Positions 1-9,704 of a stretch of DNA of 64,000 nt are shown one piece after another. Every line of letters begins with the position of its first letter. Position 1 is the stretch's first letter. The DNA comes from Fragilaria radians (Eukaryota; Bacillariophyta; Fragilariophyceae; Fragilariales; Fragilariaceae). The notes beneath the pieces are model-generated. The model was not told the origin of the DNA. It did not search any database and saw only the letters and a program-made list of their open reading frames with translations. Where the stretch lies: NCBI GenBank assembly GCA_900642245.1, contig CAAAJI010000084.1:78007-142006 (forward strand), written 5' to 3'. Position numbers and translations under genes: made by a program.

Positions 1-236
1 GGCTTTGAACTGACGTAATGTTGTGCGATATTTATTGTGAAAACTCATCGGCTTTATTTTACTTTGGTTGTAACTTTTAAATCTGAGGAATTAAATGCAT
101 GGTGAAAAAGACCCCCGACATGGATGTCTAGATCTCAATTTTTCGACAATATATCATTTGTAGATATAGGATGTATTTCAGATCGAAGTGGTACGACATT
201 ACCTGCCTTTTCAAATTTCATGTGAAGGGCTTAATG
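1..236. other. intergenic, 3' of the ADH-like gene
   Basis: Short A/T-rich flank at the window edge. I see no reading frame or RNA gene in it; it probably holds the 3' UTR of the minus-strand gene that follows. Confidence 0.4.
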
Positions 237-1244
237 TCATTGATTGAGACTAACCGCTAATACCTTTGCCAGAATATCTTGATCTACATCAAGCGCCTTT
301 GTCACCACTTGATTGTCTCTAACGAACTGTAAAAGACTCTCTACAGATAGTGCATCAAGAGCTAATGATGCCAACTTGGGAGGTTCCTTGCTGTTTGTGG
401 CGAAGGGAGTTTCGCCTGGGAAGAGAGCTGATGTTTCCACCATATTCAATGTTGCCCTTACCCCAGGCAATAAACTGGCGTAGAAGGATAAAATGTTTGT
501 GGAAGAAAATACGGGAGGTATCAAGGACATTGCAAGGCAAAGAGGAATTGATCGAGGTTGCAGATTTAGAGAATCCTTCCCCGTGGAAACGCATTTGGCG
601 GCATATTCAACTATTTCTTCGAGGGTTAAATTAGATAATTCAAGACCAAGCAATGAAGGATCGTATTGAGCCGCGTCAAGCAATATAGATTGGCATGCCA
701 TTAGTGTATGTGGATGAAAAGTGACTTGTGGTTGAATAATAATGGTAGGTTTGTAAGCTTCATTCATTTGGTGTACTTTATGCTCATAGGTGACAATTGT
801 TTCTTCAGTTGAATCGAATACAAGACTAAAAGGTGTATAAGACGCCCAGAGTGCTGCCGAAGTGGAGGGGAGAAGATAAAGGTTGGATGATTGAGATTCT
901 GCAGCTAAGCATTTTGCAAGATCAATTGCAGCTCCCGATCCGATGCCAATGATAGTTGAGGCGCCTATACGCTTTTGAATTTTCTGAGCTAAAGGAATAT
1001 CTTTATCGGAACAAAATGCTGATGGAATTTCGGTAGTTACAAGGGGTAATCCAAATTGCTGTTTAGCGTAGAATTGGAATTGATGAATGGTTGTGGATAT
1101 AGTGGAGTCTTGTTGTATCCTAGTTGCCGGGGCCGTAACTGATGAAGCAACTAGAAGTATTGGAGAGCCTGATAAAAGAAATTTCTCCTGTCGAAGGAAA
1201 TCTTGTAATGTTGATCTTATAACAGAGGGTCGATTCATTCTCAT
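237..1244 (-). CDS. iron-containing alcohol dehydrogenase-like protein, probably non-catalytic
   Basis: Uninterrupted 335-residue frame starting at the ATG at 1244. The N-terminal half resembles the nucleotide-binding domain of the Fe-ADH / maleylacetate reductase / dehydroquinate-synthase-like fold: GIGSGAAIDLAK (about residue 96) fits the GGGSxxDxAK dinucleotide motif, and LPSTSAALWASYTPF fits the following conserved IPTT..G..S..TP segment. The C-terminal half is helical and weakly conserved. Where family members have Asp-x3-His and two further His metal ligands (GxDALxHAxEA, HALAHxxG, HG), this protein reads LLDAAQYDPS and later NILSFYAS...LNMVETSALFP, so the Asp may remain but the histidines seem to be gone. 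Family members are usually about 380 residues. I infer a divergent, possibly metal-free member; substrate unknown. The gene is divergent from the NOC1 homologue about 1 kb away. Confidence 0.6.
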   Translation of the reverse strand: MRMNRPSVIRSTLQDFLRQEKFLLSGSPILLVASSVTAPATRIQQDSTISTTIHQFQFYAKQQFGLPLVTTEIPSAFCSDKDIPLAQKIQKRIGASTIIGIGSGAAIDLAKCLAAESQSSNLYLLPSTSAALWASYTPFSLVFDSTEETIVTYEHKVHQMNEAYKPTIIIQPQVTFHPHTLMACQSILLDAAQYDPSLLGLELSNLTLEEIVEYAAKCVSTGKDSLNLQPRSIPLCLAMSLIPPVFSSTNILSFYASLLPGVRATLNMVETSALFPGETPFATNSKEPPKLASLALDALSVESLLQFVRDNQVVTKALDVDQDILAKVLAVSLNQ

Positions 1245-2204
1245 CCAAGTTTCTTGGCATAATACTCCTTAAACTTGACCCAGTGATTTTTCGTGAAATA
1301 GGGATTCGAGTTTGGTAAAGTACACCGATATCGTAGCGTAACTAGCGGATACATGGGGATTTTGCCCCTTGGTACGTTCCCATTAGCATCCTCCTCTTTC
1401 CAAATTGCTGCTTGATGGAAGTTTTACAGAGAATACCTATTTGAGGTTGGTCTAATGTGCTCTCAGATTAGTCAAGATTATTTGAGGAATCGACACTGGT
1501 GTCCTCATTGTAGATTGACAAAGGTCCATTGATTCAAGACTTTAGACTTGGTGTGAATCTCATCCATAATTCATCGCATATGGGAAATGTGATTATGGAC
1601 ATCACCTTAAATGTATCATTCATGTATGAGAAGTATAACTCAATATTCAAGATGTCAGTGAAGTGTCCCAACACAAAAATGAAAAGCATGCAACAAATAC
1701 ATAAATACTTGTTTAATTAAAGGACTAACTTCCCTGATTTAAATGCATATGTCTGTTCTCTCAATCATCTTTTTGACATGCTGTTTTCAACTTGATGATC
1801 CTAATGGTAACTGATTTGAGCTAATCTTTTTTTAGCTTTGAAAATGTATAAATATAAGTGGTTAGCATGGACCAGTTAAACATTAGAGTTCAAAATAATA
1901 GGTTTTAGTAATTCGAGGAATGACGCGTAAAGATGCAAAAGTGGTAACGATATATGAAAGCTTTATGAATTGAGATATGCATGCAATCTTTATATGTATA
2001 AGAGTTCAAAGTCTGATACATTCTTATTAGTACAAGTTATGATTGAATGTTTACTTTGATACGATGGATAAATAAAACTGTACTTGTCGTCACTGTTATC
2101 GAGTGATCTAGTGGTACCAACCTATGGCACCTTGCTTGATTGATGTCCATTCAAATTTCAGACTTTCGGTTCAAAAAAGTTACGAACTACATTTCTTTGC
2201 AAAA
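1245..2204. other. intergenic, divergent promoters
   Basis: About 960 bp between two divergently transcribed genes. It should hold both promoters. I see no conserved motif, RNA gene or convincing reading frame in it. Confidence 0.4.
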
Positions 2205-5039
2205 ATGGCCGTCGAAAAACCAAAACGACGTCGTGGAAAGAAGGATAGTTCAATCCAGAATATTACAAAGATTGAAAAAAATTCTAGTAATGATGTCTCT
2301 CATTACAAAGCACACAAGACACCTCTCATTAATCCCTCCGAAGAATCGTCGTCTTTGTGGTATGACTGGGGTAATACGCTCCCTGGAAGAAACGATTCAA
2401 TTTATAACATGAAAGTTCCAAGTAATAAAAGACAAAGCCCAGAGCTCTACAGAAAATATCGTTCACTTGCGGACGAAATTTACAGAGTGGAAAATAGTCT
2501 CACAGTCGCACCTGGAGGAAAAGCTGGGGCAGATGAACGGTGGGTGGAAAACACAATGAAAAAGGGAACACTTAAAGATCGAATCGCTGCCACAAGTGTT
2601 CTCATCAGTACGGATCCCATTCATAAGCTATCCGCTCTTGATAGGCTCCTTACTATGGCTGGATGCTTGGATTCAGGTCAGGCTAACTCGCGAGTTGCAC
2701 AAATGGCAGCCGAAGCGCTAGAAGATCTTTTTTTAAACACTTTGTTACCGCCAGGGCGGACTCTTCTTAGACTCGACGAAAGGCCGTTACATCTATACGA
2801 ACCATCATCAGGAAAATCTCTCTCTCCAAGAATCCTTCTTCTATGGAGATATGAAGAAAATTTGAAAGAAAAGTATGCTGCCTTTATCAATGATTATTTG
2901 GCTATGACCCTAAAAGAAGGAATGGACTTAAACAAGATATTTGCTCTTCGAACTTCTGGGTCGATGCTTCGATCTACATCTGAAGGTGAAGTCCAACTTT
3001 TGTCTCTCATGGTCAACAAACTAGGAGATCCAAGTCGAAAAGTTGCTGCTGCATCGGGCCACGAACTTCGCCGTGTCTTGGAAGAACATGAGGCCATGCA
3101 AGAAGTGGCGGCAAGAGAAGTAAGTGCTAAGATGCATATATCATTTGAAGACGTAAACTTGATGCCTTAACCCAATTCATCTACTCCCTAGGTGCAGCAA
3201 TTGGCACACAGACCACAGTTGTCTCCTCGTGCCTTATACAATTGCATTGTTTTCTTAAATCAACTTCGTCTGCAGAATCGTATCGATATTAGCCCTGCTT
3301 CTAATTTAACCAAAAGCGAAGAGGCATCGCCATCATTGGCCGTTTCTCTTGTAAATACCTATTTTCGGATGTTTGATGTCGCGATTAAAAAACAGCAGCA
3401 ATCCGATGGAAAGTGCATGACAAGTCGTCTATTGTCCGCACTCCTTACCGGCATCAATCGTGCCCGTCCTTTTCTACCCGATAAAGATCAAGGTTTGGAA
3501 AAGACATATGGACGCACTATACAACGTATCTCATGTCGCTGCGCCGTCCGCATCGACACAAGCACTCATGCTTTTGTTTCATGTCGCCGTAGGTACTGTG
3601 GGAGGCACTAAGCAATCAAAAGAGAATAGCATCAAACAAGATAGATTTTATAGAGCTCTATACTCTAAACTTTCCCACGCATCGTTTTTGGGAGCTGGTA
3701 AGCACCTTACCATGTTCTTTAATCTTTTGTATAAAGCTATGAAGTACGACGAAAACTCATCTAGAGTCTTGGCCTTTACCAAGCGTTTACTTTGTACCGT
3801 AATTCATCTTAATGCTTCAATCGTTAATGCATCCCTATTCCTTTTGAATGAAGTTATGAAGACGCACAAGAATATTGAGGCTTGCTTTAAGAATATTCCT
3901 GGAAACGAGGAAAACGGATTGATTTTGGATTTCACCAAACGGGAACCTCTCGCAGCTATAGTTCACACTGATGGAAAAACTCTTGAGCAAGGAGAAATAA
4001 TGCCTCCACTCTGGGAAATGTGTCTGATATCCCACCACTTTCATCCATCTGTGGATAAATTTGCCTCATCTCTTGGAAGTATCCAGTATACAGGAGATCC
4101 TCTCCGAGATTTTGCCGTTTCACCATTTTTGGATAAATTTGCTTACAAGAACCCAAAAACTATAAGCGAAGGAAATAAAACCTTTGCTAAGCGCAGATTT
4201 GAGTCGAAGGTCACCTCTAAGCCTGTGAATGATCCGGCCTTTTTGAAGAAGCGAAATGTTGATGTAGCGGACAATTTTTTTCAGATGTTTTTCCTCGAGA
4301 GGTCTCGACGCGATGAAATCAAAGGCATATCTCGTAAAAGAGACCGTGACGAAGATGATGATTCAATCAGCGACGCATCATTCGATGTTTTGGACGAGAA
4401 GAAAATCGAACACCTCGTAAGTATACTTTCACTGTAAAAGTTGTCCTTCTTGATTGTAGCTAATGTGTAACACCCCAGTTTGACGGCAACGAAGATGGTA
4501 CTGACTCAGAAGAAGAAAGGTTTGTTGATCAAATAGCCATGAAGCTCATGAACGAAAGTCATAACGATGATACTAGTGATTTGGACGATGAAGATCCTGA
4601 TATGGAAGGTTGGGATGATTTGAAGGAAATGAAGAATATGGACACAAATGGATTGACATCTTTGGAGGAAGCCATGGTAAACGACGCTGAAGAGGTGGAA
4701 TCATTTGAAGATGACCAATCAGTCAGCATAAGTGACGACGAAAATGATGGTGCGAACGACAATGATGCTTTCATGGATGAATCAGATAGCGATGATGATG
4801 ATGATGTCAAGGACCTCGATGATATAGACGATTCTAACAAGATTTTTCCGGCCACAAAAAGATTCTCCAAAACAACGAAGTCTAAATTACAGACCGAGCC
4901 AGTTTTCGCGGATGCGGACGAGTATGAGGAGCTTATCATTCGATCCTACCAAGAGAAGCAGGTTCAGAAGTCGAATTCTTCGAATACTCCACATTTCTCC
5001 AAGAGGATGAAATCTGGAAAGAAAAAAGCAAAGAAATGA
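2205..5039 (+). CDS. NOC1: Noc1/Mak21/CEBPZ-family ribosome biogenesis factor (apparent frameshift)
   Basis: Homologue of yeast Noc1/Mak21 and human CEBPZ, a nucleolar helical-repeat protein needed for assembly and export of pre-60S subunits. The preferred start is the ATG at 2205 (context AAAAATGGCC); an upstream in-frame ATG lies at 2124. Exons: 2205-3119, 3192-4416, 4479-5039. The introns are 3120-3191 (GTAAGT...CCTAG, 72 nt) and 4417-4478 (GTAAGT...CCCAG, 62 nt), both phase 0. The CBF/Mak21 core is recognisable: LLTGINRA, MDALYNVSH, QALMLLFHV, DRFYRALYSKL, FHPSVDKFA and YTGDPLRDF. The C-terminus is the usual acidic Asp/Glu-rich tail ending in a Lys-rich basic patch. Predicted length about 899 residues (human about 1050). 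Within exon 2 the frame breaks near 3501-3504: dropping one A of AAAAGACAT joins LEK to HMDALY. This is either a sequence error or a real lesion. Confidence 0.9.
3120..3191 (+). other. intron 1 of the NOC1 homologue
   Basis: GTAAGT donor and CCTAG acceptor; 72 nt, phase 0. It contains an in-frame stop, and removing it joins AARE to VQQLAHRPQLS, which fits the family alignment. Confidence 0.85.
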
Positions 5040-5905
5040 ATGAGAGCTGTGGAATGTGAATACGCTTTCAGCTTATAAATCGTCCTGATATGCCGCATTC
5101 CCTCAATTCATAACACAAGTTTGCGTCATCGACAAATCAGAATATCCTGAAAATTCTTTTGATATTTTTATTTACCTTCTTCAACGCATAAACTAAGAAG
5201 CAAAGGGCACTTACGCTTGGCTATAGCTGTTGAAGTAATGTCTTAGTTCTAGAAATGTATCACACTTGATTTCACGACCGCAGGGTTTTCTGCTTATGTA
5301 ATGATTTTTTCTGTGTATTGTGCACTCCATTTTTGGACGGGATTAAGTGAACTAACTCCTTTATCAATTCTCTGCATTGAGCATGCTCCAGTATTGACTT
5401 CAAGGTTCTGCATTTGCTCAACCTTGGCCTTTATTTGACTCGCCATCTCTGTTGATTACTGACTGTGGACTCTTGGTGGACCACACATTTTGTTTTCTAT
5501 GTCATTGATACTGTTCATTACGCTTATCTCTATTTCTTAGGATTATGCATTGGATCACTAGGATCAACAACATTTTCTTTGACGTAAATGCTGATTCAGC
5601 AGGAGATATATTTGCTGATTGGCATATTTGATGAATGGACATTTAAAACATTTTCAATATTATCAGTCAACTTCAGCATTTGTTACACTGGAAAGGATAG
5701 ACTGTTGTAATGTTAAAGCTATGGTAGGAAGTCCCCTGGCTGAAACTGCAGCATAATTAGTGAGTTCAAATGTCCAACATCGTCATAACACTATGAATAG
5801 CACATTGTTATCAGTCTATGCATCACCCCAAAACAAGAGCACTTATTTCTGAATGATCTTTGCAATAATCGTTCTTTGTAAGAGTAGCAATTTTTTCACT
5901 CGCGG
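5040..5905. other. intergenic
   Basis: 3' flank of the NOC1 homologue up to the hAT target site. I found no coding potential or RNA gene. Confidence 0.4.
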
Positions 5906-5913
5906 TATACCAC
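5906..5913. repeat. target-site duplication, left copy (TATACCAC)
   Basis: The 8-bp sequence TATACCAC lies immediately outside the left terminal repeat of the hAT element and recurs exactly at 8075-8082, just outside its right end. An 8-bp duplication is the hallmark length for hAT transposition. Confidence 0.85.
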
Positions 5914-5974
5914 TAGGATACGGCGCTGTAGCGTAGCTACTGGAGAGCTACAGTAAAAAGCATCTGTAGATACA

Positions 5975-7820
5975 GTGCCGTTTCCGCGGCTACAAACCAC
6001 CAATTTTTTTACCACAAATTTTAATATGAATCAAACAAGTGACATCCTTCAATGCAAAGTTAACAAAGGAAAAAACATGTATGGCAAATGCAAATACTGC
6101 TCGACGGATGGAGAATGGCAATTTTCAAAAACGCTCAACCACGCATTAAAATACAAAAAATGTCCAACTACCTTCAGCAATGATTCAAAGCACCATACAA
6201 ACAAGCGCAAAAAGACTGTATACATTGCCACCAGCAGCAATAATATTGATAGTAGCACAACTGATGTTAATGATAATGATGATGCACTGACAGTGAAAAC
6301 TTTCTCATCAAGAAGCACTCCAATGAAACAATGGGTAGATTCCATGAATGCAAATGATTCGGACACATTGGATTTGAAAATTGCCAAGTTTTTCTACCGG
6401 ACAGGCTACCTTTTAACACGGCTGATTGCAACGAGTGAAAATCTATGTGGAGTTATGCTCAACCGTGCTATACTGCTCCGTCATTGAAAAAATTGAGAAC
6501 TACCTTACTGGAAAAAACAATTAGAATAATACACGAGCAATGTCAAGAAGCAATAAAAGACGCTGAGAGCATCACATTGGTGACTAATGGCTGGTCCAAT
6601 GTAAGATTGGATCATTTGGTAAATTTCATTATTTTAATTCCAAACAGAAAACCTTTGTACTATGGCTGTAAGGATACAGCGGGAGTATCGCAGACATTGC
6701 AAAGAATTGCAGCTGACATTTTGGAGGTGATCGACAAAATTGGTAGCAATAAAGTAGTTGCAATTGTATCGGATAATGCAAGCAATATGAGGGGATCATG
6801 GAAAATCATACAAGAAAAGCATCCTCATATTTTTGCAAATGTGCGTGCTGCCCATGTCCTCAATTTGCTTATTCAAGACTTAATCAAGCTTGAAAATAAC
6901 GAAGAAATACTCATTATAGCAACAAACGTCGTGAAGTTCATCAAAAGCAGATGCACTTTGACTACTAGCTTCCGAAACATACAGAAGTCCCATTCATACA
7001 AGTGATTTTTGTGGTTGCCTGTTCCAACGCGTTGGTACATGCAACATGAGTGCTTATATAACCTGATCAAGAATGAGGACGTAATTTGCCAATTGTGTTC
7101 CCAAAGGAGATTATAATCCACATATAGTCAAAGTGATAAATTTGATGAGTTTATGCACACAGTTAATGATTCAATATTTTGGGAGGATTGAAATTGTGTA
7201 CAGCTATTGTTATGTATGCCATCTCAATTAATTGGCAAAGCATAGAGGGATGGGTCAAACTTATTGAACGTTTATCCCTATTTTCAGAAGCTATTCATTA
7301 ACCCATTGCACTCTGAAGCCAAGCAGCTCCTAGTTAAAAAGAGATGGGACTTCATTCACACTCCATCGATGGGCTTTGGGTATGTTTTAAACCCTGTCAA
7401 TGAAGGCGGTTTGGGTATGTTTGGAACTGACTTAGACAATACATCGGATGATCTTGACAAGTATATGAAATTAGTGGCAGATGGCAATGAAAGTAAAAAG
7501 TTAATGTTAGAAAAGGCATTGAAGGACTTTACCAATTTTTTACATGCGCCAAGAGAAAAAAATTGTGCTCAATTCAAAGGGGGAAATTTCTGTCCTAGAG
7601 GATGGTGGATGCTGCAGGGTTAGAACAAGTATCCGAATTTGGCTTGAATTGCAGTCAGAGTCCTGTCAATTCCAACTTCTTCTGCTGAAAGTGAGAGAGT
7701 TTGGAGTGTGTTTAGCTTGATTCATACCAAGAAGCGATGCAGGTTAAAGAATGAAACAGTTAATCAATTGGCATATGTTTATGTCAATTTGCAATTCTTG
7801 TCAGTCCAGTAAATGTGTCT
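5975..7820 (+). pseudogene. hAT transposase (BED finger, DUF659/RNase-H-like core, hAT C-terminal dimerisation region), disrupted
   Basis: Likely original start is the ATG at 6026. Near the N-terminus is a BED-like zinc finger (CKYC, then LNHALKYKKCP). FFYRTGYLLT is followed by a frame change near 6405 and a TGA before PCYTAPSLKKLRTTLL. The catalytic core resumes at 6445-7005: LVTNGWSN, VVAIVSDNASNMRGSW and RAAHVLNLLIQDL are DUF659/hAT signatures. A TGA at 7003 interrupts before PVPTRWYMQHECL. A later piece (7264-7623) reads FINPLHSEAKQLL. The C-terminal dimerisation motif SAESERVWSVFSLIHTKKR is at about 7680-7740. At least three disabling changes show that it is not functional. Confidence 0.85.
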
Positions 7821-7984
7821 TCTTTAGTTGATTATTTTCTCCAACAAGTAAACGACGAAGAATTTAATTGTCTTTCCAGCAATTGTGATGAAGAAGAAGT
7901 TATGGAGGAGGTCGAACCAGAATCAAATTAAGCTTCAAAATCAATAATAAGTGTGCGGGTTCAATATCTATCAAGTGTTTGATT

Positions 7985-8074
7985 CTCACTGTAGCCTACT
8001 GTAGCTGTAGCTGTAGCCTACAGCTACAGTAACGCTACAGTAAAATTGAACTGTAGCTACAGTGCAGTTCCCTA
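7985..8074. repeat. subterminal CTGTAGC/GCTACAG motif cluster of the hAT element
   Basis: Six or more copies of CTGTAGC or its complement in about 90 bp, partly arranged as palindromes. A sparser matching cluster lies at 5921-5970. In hAT elements such subterminal repeats bind the transposase. Confidence 0.7.
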
Positions 8075-8082
8075 TATACCAC
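8075..8082. repeat. target-site duplication, right copy (TATACCAC)
   Basis: Exact copy of 5906-5913, adjoining the right terminal inverted repeat of the hAT element. Confidence 0.85.
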
Positions 8083-8751
8083 CCCATACTTAATGCAACA
8101 CCTAGAAACTTTTTAATCATTGAATAGTTTGCATATGCCTCATCATTGGATCCATGTATAGAATTTTATTATCTGCAAAATCTCAGTTGTCTTACATGTG
8201 TATGTTAATGGGCCCCTGATCTCACCTGATGTCTTCCTATATGACCTGCAAATTCTGTGTTCACAAATAACAATCATAAAAATCCATGTCATACCTACTG
8301 TTGGAAATGTAATAATGGAAATTCAAAAATGCTATTGTAAATGAATTAAGTCTACGTCGCAAGGAAGCACCAACTTCTAGCAAAAAAAGGTGAATTTCAG
8401 AGCATAAACATTTGGTCATCAAAATATATATGTACTTCCCCTGGATGAAAATCGAATTCACCTATTTCAAACGTTACCACGTTGCATGTGAGGAGTCCAC
8501 CGTTTGAGTTAAGGTTAGTGACGGGAATAAAATAAGAAATGTTTCGGACGAAACGAAGTCCTTGGAGAGAACACGATCCTCTTCCACTTTTTAGCTTGAT
8601 TGTCTTTCTCAACGGACGAAACACGAAACAAAGTCGTTCCGAAGATTGAGTCTCAACATAAGGACGGACTTGTTGACTCTCCGTATGTGAACTCATAACA
8701 ATTGAAGTTCACACATTTGTCCAGGTCAATCCATAACTTGGAAAACACACA
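8083..8751. other. intergenic / promoter of the phosphoesterase gene
   Basis: About 670 bp. An imprecise repeat of GGACGAAACGAA/GGACGAAACACGAA lies at about 8545-8640 upstream of the gene start. A 99-codon minus-strand open frame here resembles nothing I know and is probably chance. Confidence 0.35.
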
Positions 8752-9639
8752 ATGTATGTATTGAAAACTTGGATGAGCGCGTCTAGGAATATGCTTTTTC
8801 TGTGGTTGATGTGTTGTGCCATTTTTGTTACGGCAACGGATGCGAATAGAATGAACAATACATCGTTTTGGGTAATTGCAGATGTCCCTTATTCACGGCA
8901 TGAAAGTGTTGTCGTTTCTCGTCAAGTGAAGATTTTAGAATCAAATGTAGACTTTTTGGTCCATCTTGGAGATATCAAATCAGAGCATAGTCCCTGTGGT
9001 CAACTTGCGTTGGATGAAGCGGATTCTATTTTAAGGCGTTCTCCAGTTCCTGTATTTATCATTGTGGGTGACAACGAATACAATGATTGCTACAATATAG
9101 CACCCAGTCGCGCCCTGGAACTATGGAGGAATACATTTAGTAGATACGATTCGAAGTATTGGAAGCATGAGATTGAGGTTGAGCAGATGGCTAATCGTCC
9201 TGAAACTTTTTCATTTGTTAACAAGTTGACGTTATTTATAGGACTCAATCTAGTTGGAGGGGACGTTCGAGATCTGGATGAATGGAACACACGCCTTGAT
9301 GAACAGGTGAAATGGGTGAAGGGATTGATGACGAAAAATAAATCCTTGATTCATTCTGTTGTTTTATTTGGTCATGCTGATCCTGTTCAACACCACTCTC
9401 GTTTTTTCAAGCCATTAAGTCTCTTCCTACAAAAAGACTTTCCTGAAAGAATTCCAGTCCTTTACCTTTGTGGCGATGCACATAAATGGGGATATGACCC
9501 TGGATACTTGAAGGTTGATAATTCTCTTCGAGTGCGTTTATCTGGAGGGATTCGAGAACCTATTGTCAAGATCACCGTAGATCCAATACAATACGGATTT
9601 AAGGCAACAAATGCGTTTCTGGTGGAACGTTTCCTTTGA
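8752..9639 (+). CDS. secreted calcineurin-like metallophosphoesterase
   Basis: Single-exon gene of 295 residues. Residues 10-29 form a hydrophobic signal peptide (LFLWLMCCAIFVTA), so the product is probably secreted or vacuolar. Metallophosphoesterase motifs occur in the usual order: IADVPY (residues 42-47, where the family has DxH; the His is replaced by Pro), HLGDIKS (Asp74), IIVGDNEYNDC (Asp107-Asn108), LFGHAD and LCGDAHKWG. These would coordinate a two-metal centre. The D-x-P-Y variant occurs in algal and bacterial members as I remember them. Substrate not predictable; phosphate ester hydrolysis is the likely chemistry. It is convergent with the SohB-like gene, with about 65 bp between stop codons. 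Confidence 0.8.
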   Translation: MYVLKTWMSASRNMLFLWLMCCAIFVTATDANRMNNTSFWVIADVPYSRHESVVVSRQVKILESNVDFLVHLGDIKSEHSPCGQLALDEADSILRRSPVPVFIIVGDNEYNDCYNIAPSRALELWRNTFSRYDSKYWKHEIEVEQMANRPETFSFVNKLTLFIGLNLVGGDVRDLDEWNTRLDEQVKWVKGLMTKNKSLIHSVVLFGHADPVQHHSRFFKPLSLFLQKDFPERIPVLYLCGDAHKWGYDPGYLKVDNSLRVRLSGGIREPIVKITVDPIQYGFKATNAFLVERFL

Positions 9640-9704
9640 GGATGTGGAAAATTTTTGATTAATTGATATTTAGGAAACCAATAATTTAAGTTATCAGAAT
9701 AGGA

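Larger units (their letters stand above)
5914..8074 (+). mobile_element. hAT-superfamily DNA transposon, 2161 bp, ends intact but transposase decayed
   Basis: The left end TAGGATACGGCGCTGTAGCG and the inverted right end TAGGGAACTGCACTGTAGCT match at 15 of 20 positions, with no gaps. The element is flanked by a perfect 8-bp duplication. Both subterminal regions carry many CTGTAGC/GCTACAG motifs, as expected of hAT transposase-binding arrays. Inside is a plus-strand hAT transposase broken by frameshifts and stops. With matching ends it could in principle be mobilised in trans by a related active transposase; that is inference. Confidence 0.88.

Noticed and set aside
2124..2204. Upstream ATG at 2124 as start of the NOC1 homologue
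   Set aside because: The 27 added residues are not family-like; the ATG at 2205 has better context and a typical basic N-terminus.
3492..3503. Micro-intron at the NOC1 frame break
   Set aside because: The only GT...AG pair there is 11 nt and gives the wrong frame.
4559..4939. 126-codon Ser-rich minus-strand frame
   Set aside because: It is the antisense of the Asp/Glu-rich C-terminal tail of the NOC1 homologue; GAT/GAA repeats read as Ser-rich on the other strand.
8397..8696. 99-codon minus-strand frame before the phosphoesterase
   Set aside because: No recognisable motif, lies in a promoter-sized gap, and composition resembles non-coding DNA.
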